Source of the DNA: Ixodes scapularis
Lineage: Eukaryota > Arthropoda > Arachnida > Ixodida > Ixodidae
Assembly (NCBI RefSeq): GCF_016920785.2
Contig: NW_024609857.1
Location: 135,091,094-135,155,093, forward strand
Reading direction: 5' to 3'
Length of the DNA stretch: 64,000 nucleotides
The first letter of the stretch is position 1, and every line of letters begins with the position of its first letter. The position numbers were made by a program, and so were the translations under genes. This document shows, one piece after another, positions 30,561 through 42,360 of this stretch. The notes under the pieces were generated by a model, which was not told where the DNA came from, did not search any database, and worked only from the letters and a program-made list of their open reading frames with translations.

Positions 30561-32840
30561 TCCTATGTCGCAACCCGCTAATCCCCCCCCCCGCCCCCCG
30601 TGCTTACAAGTTGCTTACATCTTTCATTGGCTGGAGAGATGAGTGACGTGTGAAAGGTTTGTTGTAAATTTATATCTCCGTGGCCGTAATAGTATTTTAA
30701 TGGACTATTTTTTGTATGGGTAGCAAATAATCGAGATAGAGTCATTATTGATTTCAAATGTATTTCGATATTGATTTTCCCACTTTGGTTTGAAACGTGA
30801 GAAGACATGGCTGCCAGCGTCTGCGGAGTCCTGAATGAGCGAAGCTCATTGAGCTCGCCAGTTTGTACAAGAGCGAGTGGTTTTGAGTTCATAGAGGGGT
30901 TCAGAGGAATATCTCAACCGGAGGTAGTTTGCATCAAACAACTGCCACAAGTACGTACCTTCGGAAGCGCTGTGCAGATGCTTGTTCTCGTAGCGATACT
31001 GGCCTAATCCTAGCGTCCAGACCAACTAGTCTGTTCGATCTCGCTTAATTTCTTCCTCTGTGCGTGTTTATGCTGAATAAAGTTGCTGCATGTTGCATCT
31101 CGTAGAAATGGCCCCGCTGCTCTGTGAATTGTGCAACCGTCGTGATTTCGACCGTGCTTTTTAATGCCAAAAATACCTACACAGCTAAGAATTCGCAAGC
31201 CATTTGGTTGGGTGCAATCGGGCGTTTCTGTTCATATCAAGTTTGTCTAGGTATGTTCCCGTCATTGTGCTTCCAAAGACAAACTTTGAAGTTTTGCAGT
31301 GCAGCTGGCCTACCAAAGCAAATGTTTTTACGTCACGTTTTAATTCTACGTCATAACGCTTTGTAACCTTGCTGGTGGATGCCTTTTGAAGAAAATAACA
31401 AGAAAAGTAAATCAAGAAAGACTGCGTATTTTTCTTTATGAACTTTTTTGTTGCTCTTTCGGTAGCTTATTACACATATTGATAGACGCCAACAGACGCT
31501 TGTATTGAACCGTGGCTAGTCCATGACGGAACGCTAGAACGCCACTTTCATGGTCGCGTCTTCTGAGCCTTGCAGGAGTTTTTAGATGGGGGATGAATAG
31601 CAGAAGGAACGAGGCAAAAAGGAATGCCGATGCGCAGCTTTCGTGTCCGCGTCTCACGACATTGCTGGCGACGATAGGCGGTGGTGAAATAGCAGACAAT
31701 GCCGGTAGCTGCGGCTCGTCTGCTCGTAGACGTAGCAGGCGGTGTTAGCCTTTCAAACAAGACACACTGGATGATGAGAAAGGTAGACACCACGCTTGTT
31801 TGCCTGTTCGCTCTTGCAGAAAAGCCAGCCAAGTAGGAATGTGCGGGGCCACTTTTTTGCATAGCCGGCTGTGACCTCGACCTAAATTTCGTCTAAGGGC
31901 GTTGATTTTGCTCGAAAACAACGTATAATCGTGGAAACATTATTTAAAAGAAAAACGTGTCCCATCTATGCCATTCAACATACACGTTTTTTTTTTCTTC
32001 CAGTGTACCTTTAGTTGAGATACGGGTCGAAAAATCAGGTTGAAATGAAAATGTCTAATTTCTTCAGAGCTTCTTTTACCAGCTTTGGAAATCCTACATT
32101 AACCTCGTAAATTGTGTATTCAGGGGAAAAAATCAAAATTAAATTTGAAGGACACGCTAGTGAAAAATGTGTGTGATTAACTCGCGGTGGCTTGGGTGGC
32201 GACGAGTGAAGCTTACGAACTTCTCCGGCATCGCAGCATCGCAACCCAGGACTACGCTTTACGCTTCTACGATTCGATTCGCGTTAGACAAGATTGAAAG
32301 TTTAAATTTTGCGTTCATAAACACAGATGCGAGCGCAGGTCTAAAAAAGGTGGCATAAACGTCAGCGTAAAAAGCCAGCGAGGGAGAAGAAAAAAACGTG
32401 CTGCCTCGATGGTTCTGTATATGAAAGATTACAAAGCTGCGCCACCACGCCGTTTTCAAGCGCCGCACTAGGCATTTGTCTCGTGCGTTTGCACAGCTGG
32501 CGTTTCTGCGCAGTAAAGTTGCTGAACAGATGCATCCTCTATAGAGCAGTTTATCCGAACGCAAACAACTAGACTGGCGAGCAAGCACTAGCACCGATTC
32601 CCCGAATGCGAGCAATGTGAGTAAATTTCGGCTCTTGCTTTGTTGAAACTTTACTATTTCCAGTGTTCTCTTTACCACTCATACACCAATTCACTCTGTG
32701 TTCACGGTATCTTTCTTTTATGAAATGCTTGTTTAGCAAACTCATTAGATACATAACTGAGCTATAACCATGGTTGGTATAGACACTTTTGGCTTAGTCA
32801 ACTCAACACAATAATCACAAGTGCGGTTATGCAATACTGG
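30561..32840. other. Unassigned intergenic DNA
   Basis: No gene recognised. A C-run (30584-30598) is present. Short frames on both strands have no motif. Confidence 0.4.
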
Positions 32841-32886
32841 AGTGCTCAGCATATTTTAACACAAATGTTAAAATATGCTTAGCACT
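32841..32886. repeat. 46-bp hairpin, 21-bp stem with one mismatch
   Basis: AGTGCTCAGCATATTTTAAC.. pairs with the arm at 32866-32886 at 20 of 21 positions around a CAAA loop. Outer words AATAC (32833) and GTATT (about 32896) can also pair, which suggests a small foldback element. Confidence 0.85.
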
Positions 32887-32889
32887 TGG

Positions 32890-33670
32890 GGTGCTGTATT
32901 AACGCATATAAAATTACGCACACTGTAACTGCATTAGATTTCACCCTGAGCCTGCTGCACATTTCATTGTCGAGTCATTTTTATATAAGTCTTAATTATT
33001 GTGCTCAAACGTAGAGGAAATATATTGCTTACTATTTATAGTCTCAATAATGTTCAGTGTCTTTTTTTAATTTGATTGAAATCGCTGTGGTTGTATTGCT
33101 CTTTAAGGGCAGTTATTAGCCTCGGAAGGGGCCGATTGGAGCGCTGCGATCGCTCAATGGTGATGCGGCAAGTATCACGTGAGGAGGCGAGGTGTTTTCT
33201 CCGCTTTGCTTTGCTTTGAGTGTGGTCTTTACGACGAGGCCTATAAAATCTGTATATGCCAAGAGAAATGATTGGAAATTTTATGTACGTTGCGATGGAA
33301 TCCTACGATAGCTTTATGGCCGCCAACACCACTCGGATACTTCGCCGTGAAAACCGAAATGCACACTTCTGCATGCTCTTTGCGCGCTTCCCGACTTCAA
33401 GCAGCAAAAAAAAAAAAAAAAAATGGAAAAACGTACTCAAACACACAATTCTCGGAGCAGACCGCTCAATTCACGGACTCCGAAAGCAACTACAACATTC
33501 TAAACAACTTCAGCGGCCACTCATGTCGCTAGGAAAGCCTAGCAAAGTGGGTCGGAAGGCCTAGCAAGGTGCTCGTCACTCGGTGCCAACGGTTAATGGT
33601 CTTGTTAAATTAATATGCTCACGCGACCTCTTTTTATTTTTTTAAGGAGACCATTTATGCATGAATAATT
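32890..33670. other. Unassigned intergenic DNA
   Basis: AT-rich with an 18-A run near 33404-33422. No gene recognised. Confidence 0.4.
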
Positions 33671-33681
33671 TGAACCTTGAC

Positions 33682-33950
33682 CTATACTTCGTTTCAGCTT
33701 TGGTCGGAGAGCGGCCGATGTTATGAGCCGAAGGGCAAATCAAACAGCGAAAGAGGCACAACGTCATGGCGTGCTCTCTGTAGTTGATAGGACCAGCTGG
33801 TATTCGCCGTCTCTCTGTGCGGGCTCCTCCACCGGCTAGTCCTATCAAGCGCAGAGAGCACGCCTTGACGTTGCGCTCTTTGCGCTGTTTGACTGACCCT
33901 TCGGCTCATAACATCGTCCGCGCTCGGACATAAAATGAAACGAAATATAG
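33682..33950. mobile_element. 269-bp foldback MITE, copy 1
   Basis: The ends CTATACTTCGTTTCAGCTT and CGAAATATAG (reverse complement CTATATTTCG) start long inverted arms containing CGATGTTATGAGCCGAAGGG on both sides and CGTGCTCTCTG..TTGATAGGAC towards the centre. AACCTTGAC (33673-33681) and AACCTTCCC (33951-33959) flank it as a possible 9-bp target duplication (7 of 9), which would suit a Mutator-like element. There is no coding capacity. A second copy of identical length is at 37390-37658. Confidence 0.8.
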
Positions 33951-34178
33951 AACCTTCCCGTTAGAAGGTTAGTCTTACCTGTTCGTCGTCATCTTTTCAT
34001 TTCTGAGTGTTTTGCGGTGGTGGACGACAAATTTCGGCGCACTGACGGGCTTGACAATTCGATTTGCTGCTTTCTTTGACATAAGGCAATAATAAATACG
34101 CTATGGATCACCCTCGTATCATGCGTTACGTACAATATATTTTTCGTTGGCGTGTCTAAAACCGCGCAAGCAAACTAC

Positions 34179-34486
34179 AAAAAAAAAAAAAACGCATTTC
34201 TACGTGGTGAATGATGTTGATTGGGGCGAAGCTCTGGTGGTGCTTGTCTGCGTAGATGGTGAGCCGCAGCATGCCGAACCTTTCGTTCGTTTTCATCCAT
34301 GTCAGAAAGAGAATGTGTGGTATGGAACGTGGTTATTTACGCATTTGAGCATTTGGCCGCAGCGTGACATGGATGAAAACGAACGAAATGCTCGTCATAC
34401 TGCGGCTCAGCGTCTACGCAGACAAGCACCACCAGAGGTTTGCCCCAATCAACATCATTCACCACGTAAAGATGCGTTTTTTTTTT
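34179..34486. mobile_element. Foldback element with arms of about 120 bp
   Basis: The left arm (34179-34304) and right arm (34365-34486) are near-exact reverse complements: CGTGGTGAATGATGTTGATT against AATCAACATCATTCACCACG, CTGGTGGTGCTTGTCTGCGT against ACGCAGACAAGCACCACCAG, and CGTTTTCATCCATGTCA against TGACATGGATGAAAACG. The spacer is about 60 bp, and A and T runs lie at the outer ends. Open frames across it are by-products. Confidence 0.85.
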
Positions 34487-34489
34487 GCC

Positions 34490-35235
34490 CTACACGAGCA
34501 CCGGAGCACGTGCTCACGTGCTCGTGAGTACGAGCACCCGACGCCGGAGTTCCGACGGACATACGGACATGGCTAGCCTCTAAGGAGCCTCGCCCCTAAA
34601 CAAACGGCGATTAGAATGCCAAGTTAGACGCCTCCTCGGCCATCCTCGCGATTGGTTGCCATTTTTTCTGTTTGTTGCAAGCGGGCAGGAAAAAAACAAA
34701 CTCGCTTTAGGAGGAATGCCGTTCAGAATATACCTCTTTTTGTCATTGGGCAAGCCTCCGAAGCCACGACGACAACCGATTTGGTCGTGGTCAAATCGAT
34801 AACACGAAACTAGCTTTGCTGAGCCACGGGGTCCACCAATTGGCTCTTGAAGAGCTGGTACGAAGACGCACAGTAAATATCAACACGCTGTACGATATTG
34901 ACGTTCATTAGAGAAATCTTGAAAAACTCCCTGTTAAGTGGCCGTGACCGAGTAAAGTGAAATGTTACTTTACAGGCAGCTCATTCGTACGCAACTGCTA
35001 CAGCGTGAACAAACCATGCAATTGCTTGGAGCCATACTGGAAATGATCCGAGGAAAACACCTCCATAAGGAACTAAAAAAGCCGGAAACATTTGATGAAG
35101 AATCTGCAGATGCCGCTATCTACCTTAACGCTTACAATTATGGACGTGACACAGATTTACACCAAAAAAAAAACAAAGGAGTGAAAGACCTACGATAATA
35201 CTTAGCAGGAAACGAAAAAAAAAGTACGATCTTTA
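34490..35235. other. Unassigned intergenic DNA
   Basis: No gene recognised. Near 34500-34540 the words GAGCACGTGCTCACGTGCTCGTGAG form overlapping short palindromes. Confidence 0.4.
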
Positions 35236-35236
35236 T

Positions 35237-35515
35237 ACTCATGAACATTAGCGGGGAAACTGAATTGGTGCATACCTCACGTGAGGTCCATTTTTTCGCA
35301 AAATTTAGCGGGGAAACTAAATTCAGGCATACGTAACGCGAGGTAAATATTTTCGCTAAATTTAGAGGGGAACGTAATTTTTTTTTTCGTGGGTCTCGTG
35401 ACGTCATGTTAGGTGCCATAAATTTGCTCGCCAATTAAAGGGAGGAAACTGAATTGTGACACATGTCACGTGGTGTCAATTTTTCCGCTAAATTTAGCCG
35501 GAATTTAGCGCAGGA
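35237..35515. repeat. TTTAGCGGGGAAA-type degenerate tandem repeats (left cluster)
   Basis: Units of about 60 bp contain (A)TTTAGCGGGGAAACT(G/A)AATT followed by CAT..C..ACG(T/C)GAGGT and ATTTTTTCGC. Three to four copies are visible starting near 35247, 35305 and 35361, with a further partial copy at 35435. The same core occurs in inverse orientation at 38395-38500. Confidence 0.65.
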
Positions 35516-36169
35516 GGCCAGAAAAGTCAACGAAATCGGGGAAAGCGGGAGGGGAGGAGGAGCAAGCCAAAGAATGCTATCGCTTTAAAAATAAATACAA
35601 AATTGGGGTACCAGTGTGCCCATAATTGGTGCACAACGCCACACTTTTATAAAACAAACAGGATTCTGAACAAAGCGTCGGCAAACCCGGCTTTATCCTT
35701 TTGTATGTGTACTAAACCAAACAAAAAGATCACAATGCCGAAGGGTAAAAATACACAGTCATGTATTTAACAAGCTTAAATATCATCTTCGAAATAAATA
35801 GCGCGAAGGTCAAGTATCCAACTAGCCCTCCTTAATATTTTAGTTAAATATTATCATGTTTGCAGCTCGTTCAATAGGTATAAGGTTTAACAGGTTCTAT
35901 ATGGGTTCAATAAGACACGCAATATGAAGAGTCAACTGTTCAGGGAAGCGAGTTACAATTCATGATCAGAACGTGAAAAAAAGATATTTATAAAAACTCG
36001 TTCCGCACGTTATTATTCCGCGCAAAATAATAAAAGAAAGTAGTTTGAATGTTCCAAACTATTGTTACCTTTATTAGATTAAGAAGGAACTTAATTCAGT
36101 CGTCCGGTGTTTCTACGTTCCTCTAAAAAGGGCCGACCGGTATGGACATAAAACTCTGAAATATACTTT

Positions 36170-36560
36170 TTTTTATTACACTAGTTCATAAGAATTCGTA
36201 AAGCTTTGTTTTGAATTCCTTGTAATTCGTTAATAGTGTGCTCAGTATGTGAGTCCCAAGCAAAATCGACATGCTCAAGTTAATCAAGCCAGAATGGTTC
36301 ACGAAGTTTAAAGAAAAGCGTGAAAAAACCCTCCCAATTTACACGTTGCACTACCCAGAATAAAATCAACACAATTCGTTAACTTTGAGCACTCTCTGAA
36401 CAGATCCATATTGTGGTTTTGAAAGAGACGCACTGCGCTGGCTTTCATGAGGGTGAAATTGGTAGCAAAAACTAGTATGGCGTCGGCACAACAGAAGCAG
36501 CTTCGCTTTTTATAAGATTCAGCAGTAGTATTCTGTTTGCACCCTCGCATTATATTACCT
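36170..36560 (-). mobile_element. CR1/L2-type LINE C-terminal fragment
   Basis: On the minus strand the text LEHVDFAWDSHTEHTINELQ and GIQNKALRILMN (about 36280-36190) matches the end of the RT thumb in CR1/L2-type LINEs, where a W-D-x-H/Y motif is followed by a VQN(K/R)A(L/V)R helix. An upstream frame (36550-36308) may be its continuation. It is short, broken and AT-rich, so it is old. Confidence 0.5.
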
Positions 36561-37389
36561 CGCAGAGTGTACTGGGAACTAAACGTTCTTAAACAACTTT
36601 ATATCATGGGATCATATAAGAACGCACACTGGTGCGTATTCCTCGTTGTCATTGAAAATATACACGAAAAGCAGCCGACAAGACTGGCCGGAAGGGCACA
36701 GGCTAAGTCAGTTCACTTAGGGAACGAGATTTTGCAACATCAAAGACATCAATGAAGAGAGTGACTGAAAATTGCAAAGCAAAAAGCTGAACGCAGTGTT
36801 AACTGCTGCTTACCACCCATGGGCTAACTCGTTGTCCGAAAGTATTTTGAGACGACAAAGAGACCCTTGTTATCTATCTTGATTTCTGATGCAGCGGATA
36901 GTGTTATCTTAAAGGGGTTATCCGTAGTTTCTTGCGTAGTCCCTGATGTTCTCGAATTTGTTTGAAAATCCAACAAATATCGTTAAAATAGTACTCCAAA
37001 TATTGGGAAAATATTTTTTTTTTGCGAAGATATTGAAATTAAAACGTTATTCCTTTCCGCGGTTGTTAAAGTGAAAGTCTGCACTGGCAACAATGAAAAA
37101 AAGTGACGCCAGGCGTAGGCAGTGGTTCACTCTTTGGACTGTAGACTTTCTTGCCATCTGATTAAAACAATTTCATGCAGTCAAAAGAATACTTTGAAGA
37201 CTCGCTCCAGCACCGGCGCAGCAGCGCCAAACAAATGTTCGGCACAATATATTTTTAGACTGCCCGCTCGAATGGTAAGGCTGCCTTCTCCTGACGTCAC
37301 GAAATGAGAAGCGTGGGTATATCTGAATGTTGGTCCCGACATTATTTTCACTTGCTGATTTTACAAGAACTATTATGAATCTTGGGATA

Positions 37390-37658
37390 CTATACTTCGT
37401 TTCAGCTTCGGTCCGAGCGCGGCCGATGTTATGAGCCGAATTGCCAATCAAAGAGCGCCAAAAACGCAGCGTCATAGCGTGCTCTCTGCTCTTGATAGGA
37501 CTAGCCGGCGGAGGAGCGCGCACAGAGACACTGCGAATACCGGCTGGTCCTATCAACTGCAGAAAGCACGCCATGACGTTTCGCTTTTTGTGCTGTTTGA
37601 TTGGCCCTTCTGCTCAAAACATCGACCGCGCTCGGATCGAAGCTGAAACGAAGTATAG
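37390..37658. mobile_element. 269-bp foldback MITE, copy 2
   Basis: The ends CTATACTTCGTTTCAGCTTC and the reverse-complement match GAAGCTGAAACGAAGTATAG are nearly perfect. The arms continue CGAGCGCGG, CGATGTT and TGAGC..GAA, and then GCGTGCTCTCTGC and TTGATAGGAC against GTCCTATCAA. The length equals copy 1 (33682-33950). No clear target duplication was found. It is the better-preserved of the two copies. Confidence 0.85.
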
Positions 37659-37659
37659 A

Positions 37660-38394
37660 TAGCATACCGGAAAGAATAAATCCAGGTTATTCCGAAAATA
37701 TAGTTAGTTGGGGTAATCCAAAACAACAGGACTGTGCTGAATGTTGCAGCCGGCAGTTTCCTGCTTCTGGTGGTATCACATGATTAGCAGATCATCATTG
37801 AAAATAGATTTCGGCGTTCGAAATCAAATTATGCACCTATAAAATGAACCAAGTGACATGATCCTGATTCGCAAATGACTTTAACGAACCTAGGCTCTAC
37901 GTTCAGCTTCTTTTTGATTCCAAAGCGAAAGTACAAAGTACAATATCTCCAGAAGACCATTTATCGGCGAGGTTCAAACAAGATATCCGAGCTCAGTTTA
38001 AATCGTATTATTATTCCATACTACCCTAGGATGCAAAAGACAAAGTTCAGAATTGAGCGTGATGGTAAACCTGAGACATGGGTAGGAAAAGGAAAACGCA
38101 AAGAACGACAAAAAAGCAGAGGCAACATCTTAAATTCAGCTACAATGTTTATTTCGAAGAGTCCTTATATATGTCGCCTCAAACGCCGTCGCTACAATCA
38201 CCAGAAGCGACAAAACCCCGCCACAAGAAGATACAATAGAACAAGAGGGTAAAAAGAAAATGAAAGATGTTTACAATTCTCTGTAAGGAAGAATTACAGC
38301 GCAGCTTTTGAGGAGGAGGAGTGGAGGATGCGGAGGGGAAGGTATGCCTCTCCTCCCCTCCGTAACCGTCCCTCCTCTCCTGCTCTCCTCCCAT
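37660..38394. other. Unassigned intergenic DNA
   Basis: No gene recognised. The stretch 38106-38170 (ACAAAAAAGCAGAGGCAAC..TTATATATG) resembles 38510-38580 in direct orientation. A GAGGAGG/CCTCTCC-rich stretch that can fold back lies at 38305-38395. Confidence 0.45.
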
Positions 38395-38500
38395 TTAGCG
38401 AAAAATGTTCGTTAAATTTCCCACCAATTTAAGCGAGACTTTCCCCGCTAAATTTATGTAGGAAATATCCCCGCAAAATGTAGCGGGAAATTTACCAACA
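38395..38500. repeat. TTTCCCCGCTAAATT-type repeats (right cluster)
   Basis: Four words of the TTTCCCCGCTAAAT/ATTTAGCG type occur in about 100 bp, mostly in the opposite orientation to the cluster at 35237-35515. The two clusters could be the subterminal ends of one element of about 3.3 kb. Confidence 0.5.
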
Positions 38501-39790
38501 TATTTCTAAGACAAAAAAATAACAGGCAACGTCTCAAACGAAGCAACACATTCTATTTCGTGCACGCCTTATATATAAAATCAACAACATAACGAGAGTC
38601 TTCACAGGGTGCATCTAATTACTCGATATAATGCTGATTCCGAACCTATCGACGTTTAAAAGCCCTATTTTACTTATGAGAACACGTTTCACATTAGTTT
38701 TATTTTTAGAAAACAGTCTGACTAATTACATTCTCATTCCAAGATATCAAGATGACCGGTTATTTGGTAGTTTAGGTTTGCATGACAGAATTCGCTCGAA
38801 TCCTAGGCATTGGACTTTTCGTATGCCTTAAAGTGTAAACTTTGTCGTCACTAGTTTTACTGAACTCTACGTAGAGCTTATTTTTATGAACACATTTTGC
38901 ATATGGAAAATATTAAAACCTGGTCCGCTTTCAGCATATTGTGTATTACATAATACGGCTCACATTAAAAGTGCTGTATGTTTTCGTGATAGTCAGCATA
39001 CATACGTAGAAGTTTATTCTGTAACACCGATAATTGATAGTTTCTCGTCGTTGTCGTGCCACAGACCATAATGTCATGAGAAAGGTGGTAATAGAACAAG
39101 GAATCATGCAATCCTTTTTTTTAGCCAGAGCGGATTTAAGTTTGTTATTCGTTACGTATACCTTTACTAGCTCCGGGTGGTAACGTTTGCGGTTGACTGG
39201 CATGTGCATTCCACGTGAGCTCTTTATGAAACCAAACTCCAAGAAATATTTGTTCTTTTACTAGTTTTAGGGTTGTAATTTGTTTTAAATTCTTTAGTGA
39301 CAGCTCCATTATTCCGCATGTTTATAGGCCTGAATGTAGCATATTCTAGTTACTTTTGCTGCTCTCGACAGCTATCCTGAGAATATAAGATCATTAGAAT
39401 CCACTAATTTTGTAGTGAAAACTGAAGTAAAGGGTCAACCCTTTTAAAGATGTGTTTTAATTAAAAAAAACACCTGCATACGAGTAGAATGTCTTCAGCA
39501 GTCTCACCTTTTTGACAATTGCCACGTTGCATCTGGGGCTCGTCATGTTGTATTGTTGCTGCTCTGTTCCACTGTTAACCTTCATATAGAGAGAGAGGTA
39601 AATTAATTATTTAATTAATAATTATTCCTTGTATCGATTAATTACGAAGGAAAATGAAACCTATTGTCATGTTCTGCCAGTGGTCTGGTCTTTTGCGTTG
39701 AGACGATGACAGGCGTAATAACTATATTTGTGGGATCTGCTAGAATTTACTGAAAAGCTATATATTTGATTTTATAAATTACCACGTACA
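38501..39790. other. Unassigned intergenic DNA
   Basis: AT-rich, with short AT palindromes at 39600-39650. No gene recognised. Confidence 0.4.
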
Positions 39791-39792
39791 GC

Positions 39793-39893
39793 ATGTTTTC
39801 GAAAACGATTGCCCTGAAGAATGTGCTGAAAGTTACTACTGCTGCCATGAAATTTGGGAGTCGCCGTTTTACGTATCTTCCACATAAGCCAAG
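39793..39893 (+). CDS. Possible first coding exon with mitochondrial-presequence-like start
   Basis: An ATG at 39793 opens 33 codons up to a strong donor, AAG|GTAAGA, at 39893/39894. The peptide begins MFSKTIALKNVLKV and ends GSRRFTYLPHKPR. It has about nine Lys/Arg and no acidic residues, with hydrophobic residues spaced as in an amphipathic helix, which is the make-up of a mitochondrial targeting sequence. CACGTACAG just before the ATG could be a 3' splice site or 5' UTR. No downstream exon was identified, and the codon count is too small for certainty. Chance is a real alternative. Confidence 0.25.
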
Positions 39894-39899
39894 GTAAGA

Positions 39900-42360
39900 A
39901 CACTTAATTTTTGTTTATTTCTGTAAGCAAACGCAGCACTCTAAAGGGCCAATAAGTTACTGTGTAGAGGCAAACACCGAGGTGCAACATGGTTACCGTC
40001 ACATTAGGGTGAATTGAAAGTGAATTGCAAAGAATGCACAATCAAAATCGTCTTGTGCCATTTGCCCGCAAGGAGACGCGAAGTGCACTGAAGGAAACTT
40101 GGTAACCTTGCAATCTGACGCGCTAGCTACACCTAAAGAATTAAGAAAACAGCCTGGAGGTCTGCGAGAACCCTTCATCGGAGCATCCGATAATATTGTT
40201 TTGAAGTGAACTAAAGAAGAAGGTACAAACATAATGAACGCTTCATGTCTATCCTTTGACTTTCCTTTTGTTTAGCTTTCATTATATTATTAACTCAAGA
40301 AGACACATCCCGTGAGCACGCGACAGCATGTGGCGTGCTCACGAGATGGTGGATTCGGCCGCCATTAGTTGCCTTTCCGTGACTCTGCTTAATTTTGCCA
40401 ACTAAAAACTTACAACGACAAATTCATGCAGGTTAAAAAATAATGTTTGTAATATAAACATTACAAAATATAAAGTTCGGTTCTCCTCTTGCCCTGTAGC
40501 GCCACCTCAAACAACTAGGGTTAGTATAGATTTTTTCCACCTACAGAAGGTTTGTCTTTTATGGAGGCTATCTTATTCTTATGCTTTTTGTGTTTCCTAC
40601 AAAAAGAGTATATAAATATTATTAAAGAATGACCTGTTAGATTAATATATGCTATGGGCATGCTGGATTGGCAACTAAACTGGTTCTCATTAGGCATACA
40701 TGACCATTATTTGTACAATCATTTTATGAATAAGTATAAAGAGATCTCTGACACCTACGCGTACCGGCCTAAATCTTTGAAAACAGTAGCCTAAAAGCGA
40801 GCAGGTTCAATTATTTGCATGTCGTTGCCAGGTAAAGCCGCCTAAGTAGTAATCTAGAATTCACAAAGAAAGGTTTGGGCTTATCAACATTAAAGTAAAA
40901 TGTGCAAGATATACGTTTTAAAAGAAACTGCCCAGACTACTAAATATAATAAACACCGACAATATCAAACTGCCGGATATAATATTAAAAGGCAAAGGGG
41001 CTCTTTCAAATCCCCACACAACTTCTGTTATATAAAAAAAGTGTATGTCAGATTGAGGAGTTTAGTAGCCCGTGGACGGCGCTATGTTTTTTTCATATTT
41101 ATTTCAAGCTTTTATCTCCTTTCAGTCGCGTGTTTGATATACCAATCTGTTTGACTTTAACTTTATTGCTCATGCTAAATATTTCACTGAATGTTGCTGT
41201 TTCTTCCACTTATTGCTAATTCTATTCCTAAGTTTTGTTTTTTGCCCTGGAAATTAGACTCCATGTAGATTCCTCTTTTTTGGCTGTGCTGCACAAATGT
41301 CAATGCGGGGAGCTTGTGCGTGCGTCAAGCTTTTCTTGTGACAGGTTTGGTCACAAGCCTCCAGTATCATACAAATATTCGATTCAATTCAATTGAAATC
41401 AAGCCTAATCCTACAAATTACGTTGTTATTTTAATAATGATGGCATTGGACAGGTACACCGCGCAAAATTCTATCTAATTCTTGTCTCCCCCATTTTGGT
41501 CGAGGCGTAAGTTCTGTAAATATAATCACACCCTTCTTGCTGTAATCTTAGTATGCTGCAGAATATCAAAACAATTGAAGAGTTGCCAGGGTATAGAGAC
41601 ATTCGCTATATACTTTCCACGCACGTGTATTTCTTTGTGAAAACACCCGTCCGGTCGGGAGCGCCGAGCGGGTAATAGCTAACGTTATATGTCAATTTCA
41701 ACGACGGGACTTTTTTTTTTAATTTATTGAAATTTTTGATGATCAACATGTTAAAACTTTACACACGTATCTACTCTACAAATAAAAAAAAATATACAAT
41801 ACTACCGCAAGCTTACCTTCCGACATTAACATCCGACTCCTTGCCGTAACATAATTGCGTTGGAATTTTTTTCATCGTACCACGAAGTTCAGATAATAAG
41901 TCAGAAATAGCAAATCGAGAATTAAATTGTTTATTTAGTCGAACATATTTTTGTCGGAACATTATACACAGAACCTGGACTCTTCTCGAAATCTTTTTGA
42001 ATCTAGATTTTTGAAAAAACGAACATCTGTGGGGGCCTAAATAAGTACGGTATTTTTACCCCGTCTGGAAAAACCGGGAAATCAAAACTCCCACCCCTAG
42101 TTTGACATTTTGGAGAGGTAGTGATATTTTTGTTGCAAACTACATGTGTGGGTTCCTTGTGTACCATGCCTATACATTCGTTTTGTTACCTTATGCATTT
42201 CGGAACTCTTAAGAGTCCATGCAAACGGACATTTAATGTGAGATATCCGCGGAGCGAATTCCGATGAAATTTTAAAATGGTATACCGGTATACCCGTATT
42301 GCATACCGGACCGCCAGTTCAGCCCACCGCTGCGTGGTTATCGGCCACTAGTACGGGATG
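39900..42360. other. Unassigned AT-rich intergenic DNA
   Basis: No gene recognised. It holds a hairpin at about 40314-40347 (CGTGAGCACGC, 12-nt loop, GCGTGCTCACG), a T-run (41711-41721) and a 16-bp palindrome GGTATACCGGTATACC (42279-42294) shortly before the satellite array. Confidence 0.5.

Noticed and set aside
39790..39890. Cys-rich peptide in a second frame of the same exon candidate (CPEECAESYYCC)
   Set aside because: It lacks an upstream start or signal peptide, ends at a stop before the donor site, and is too short to call.
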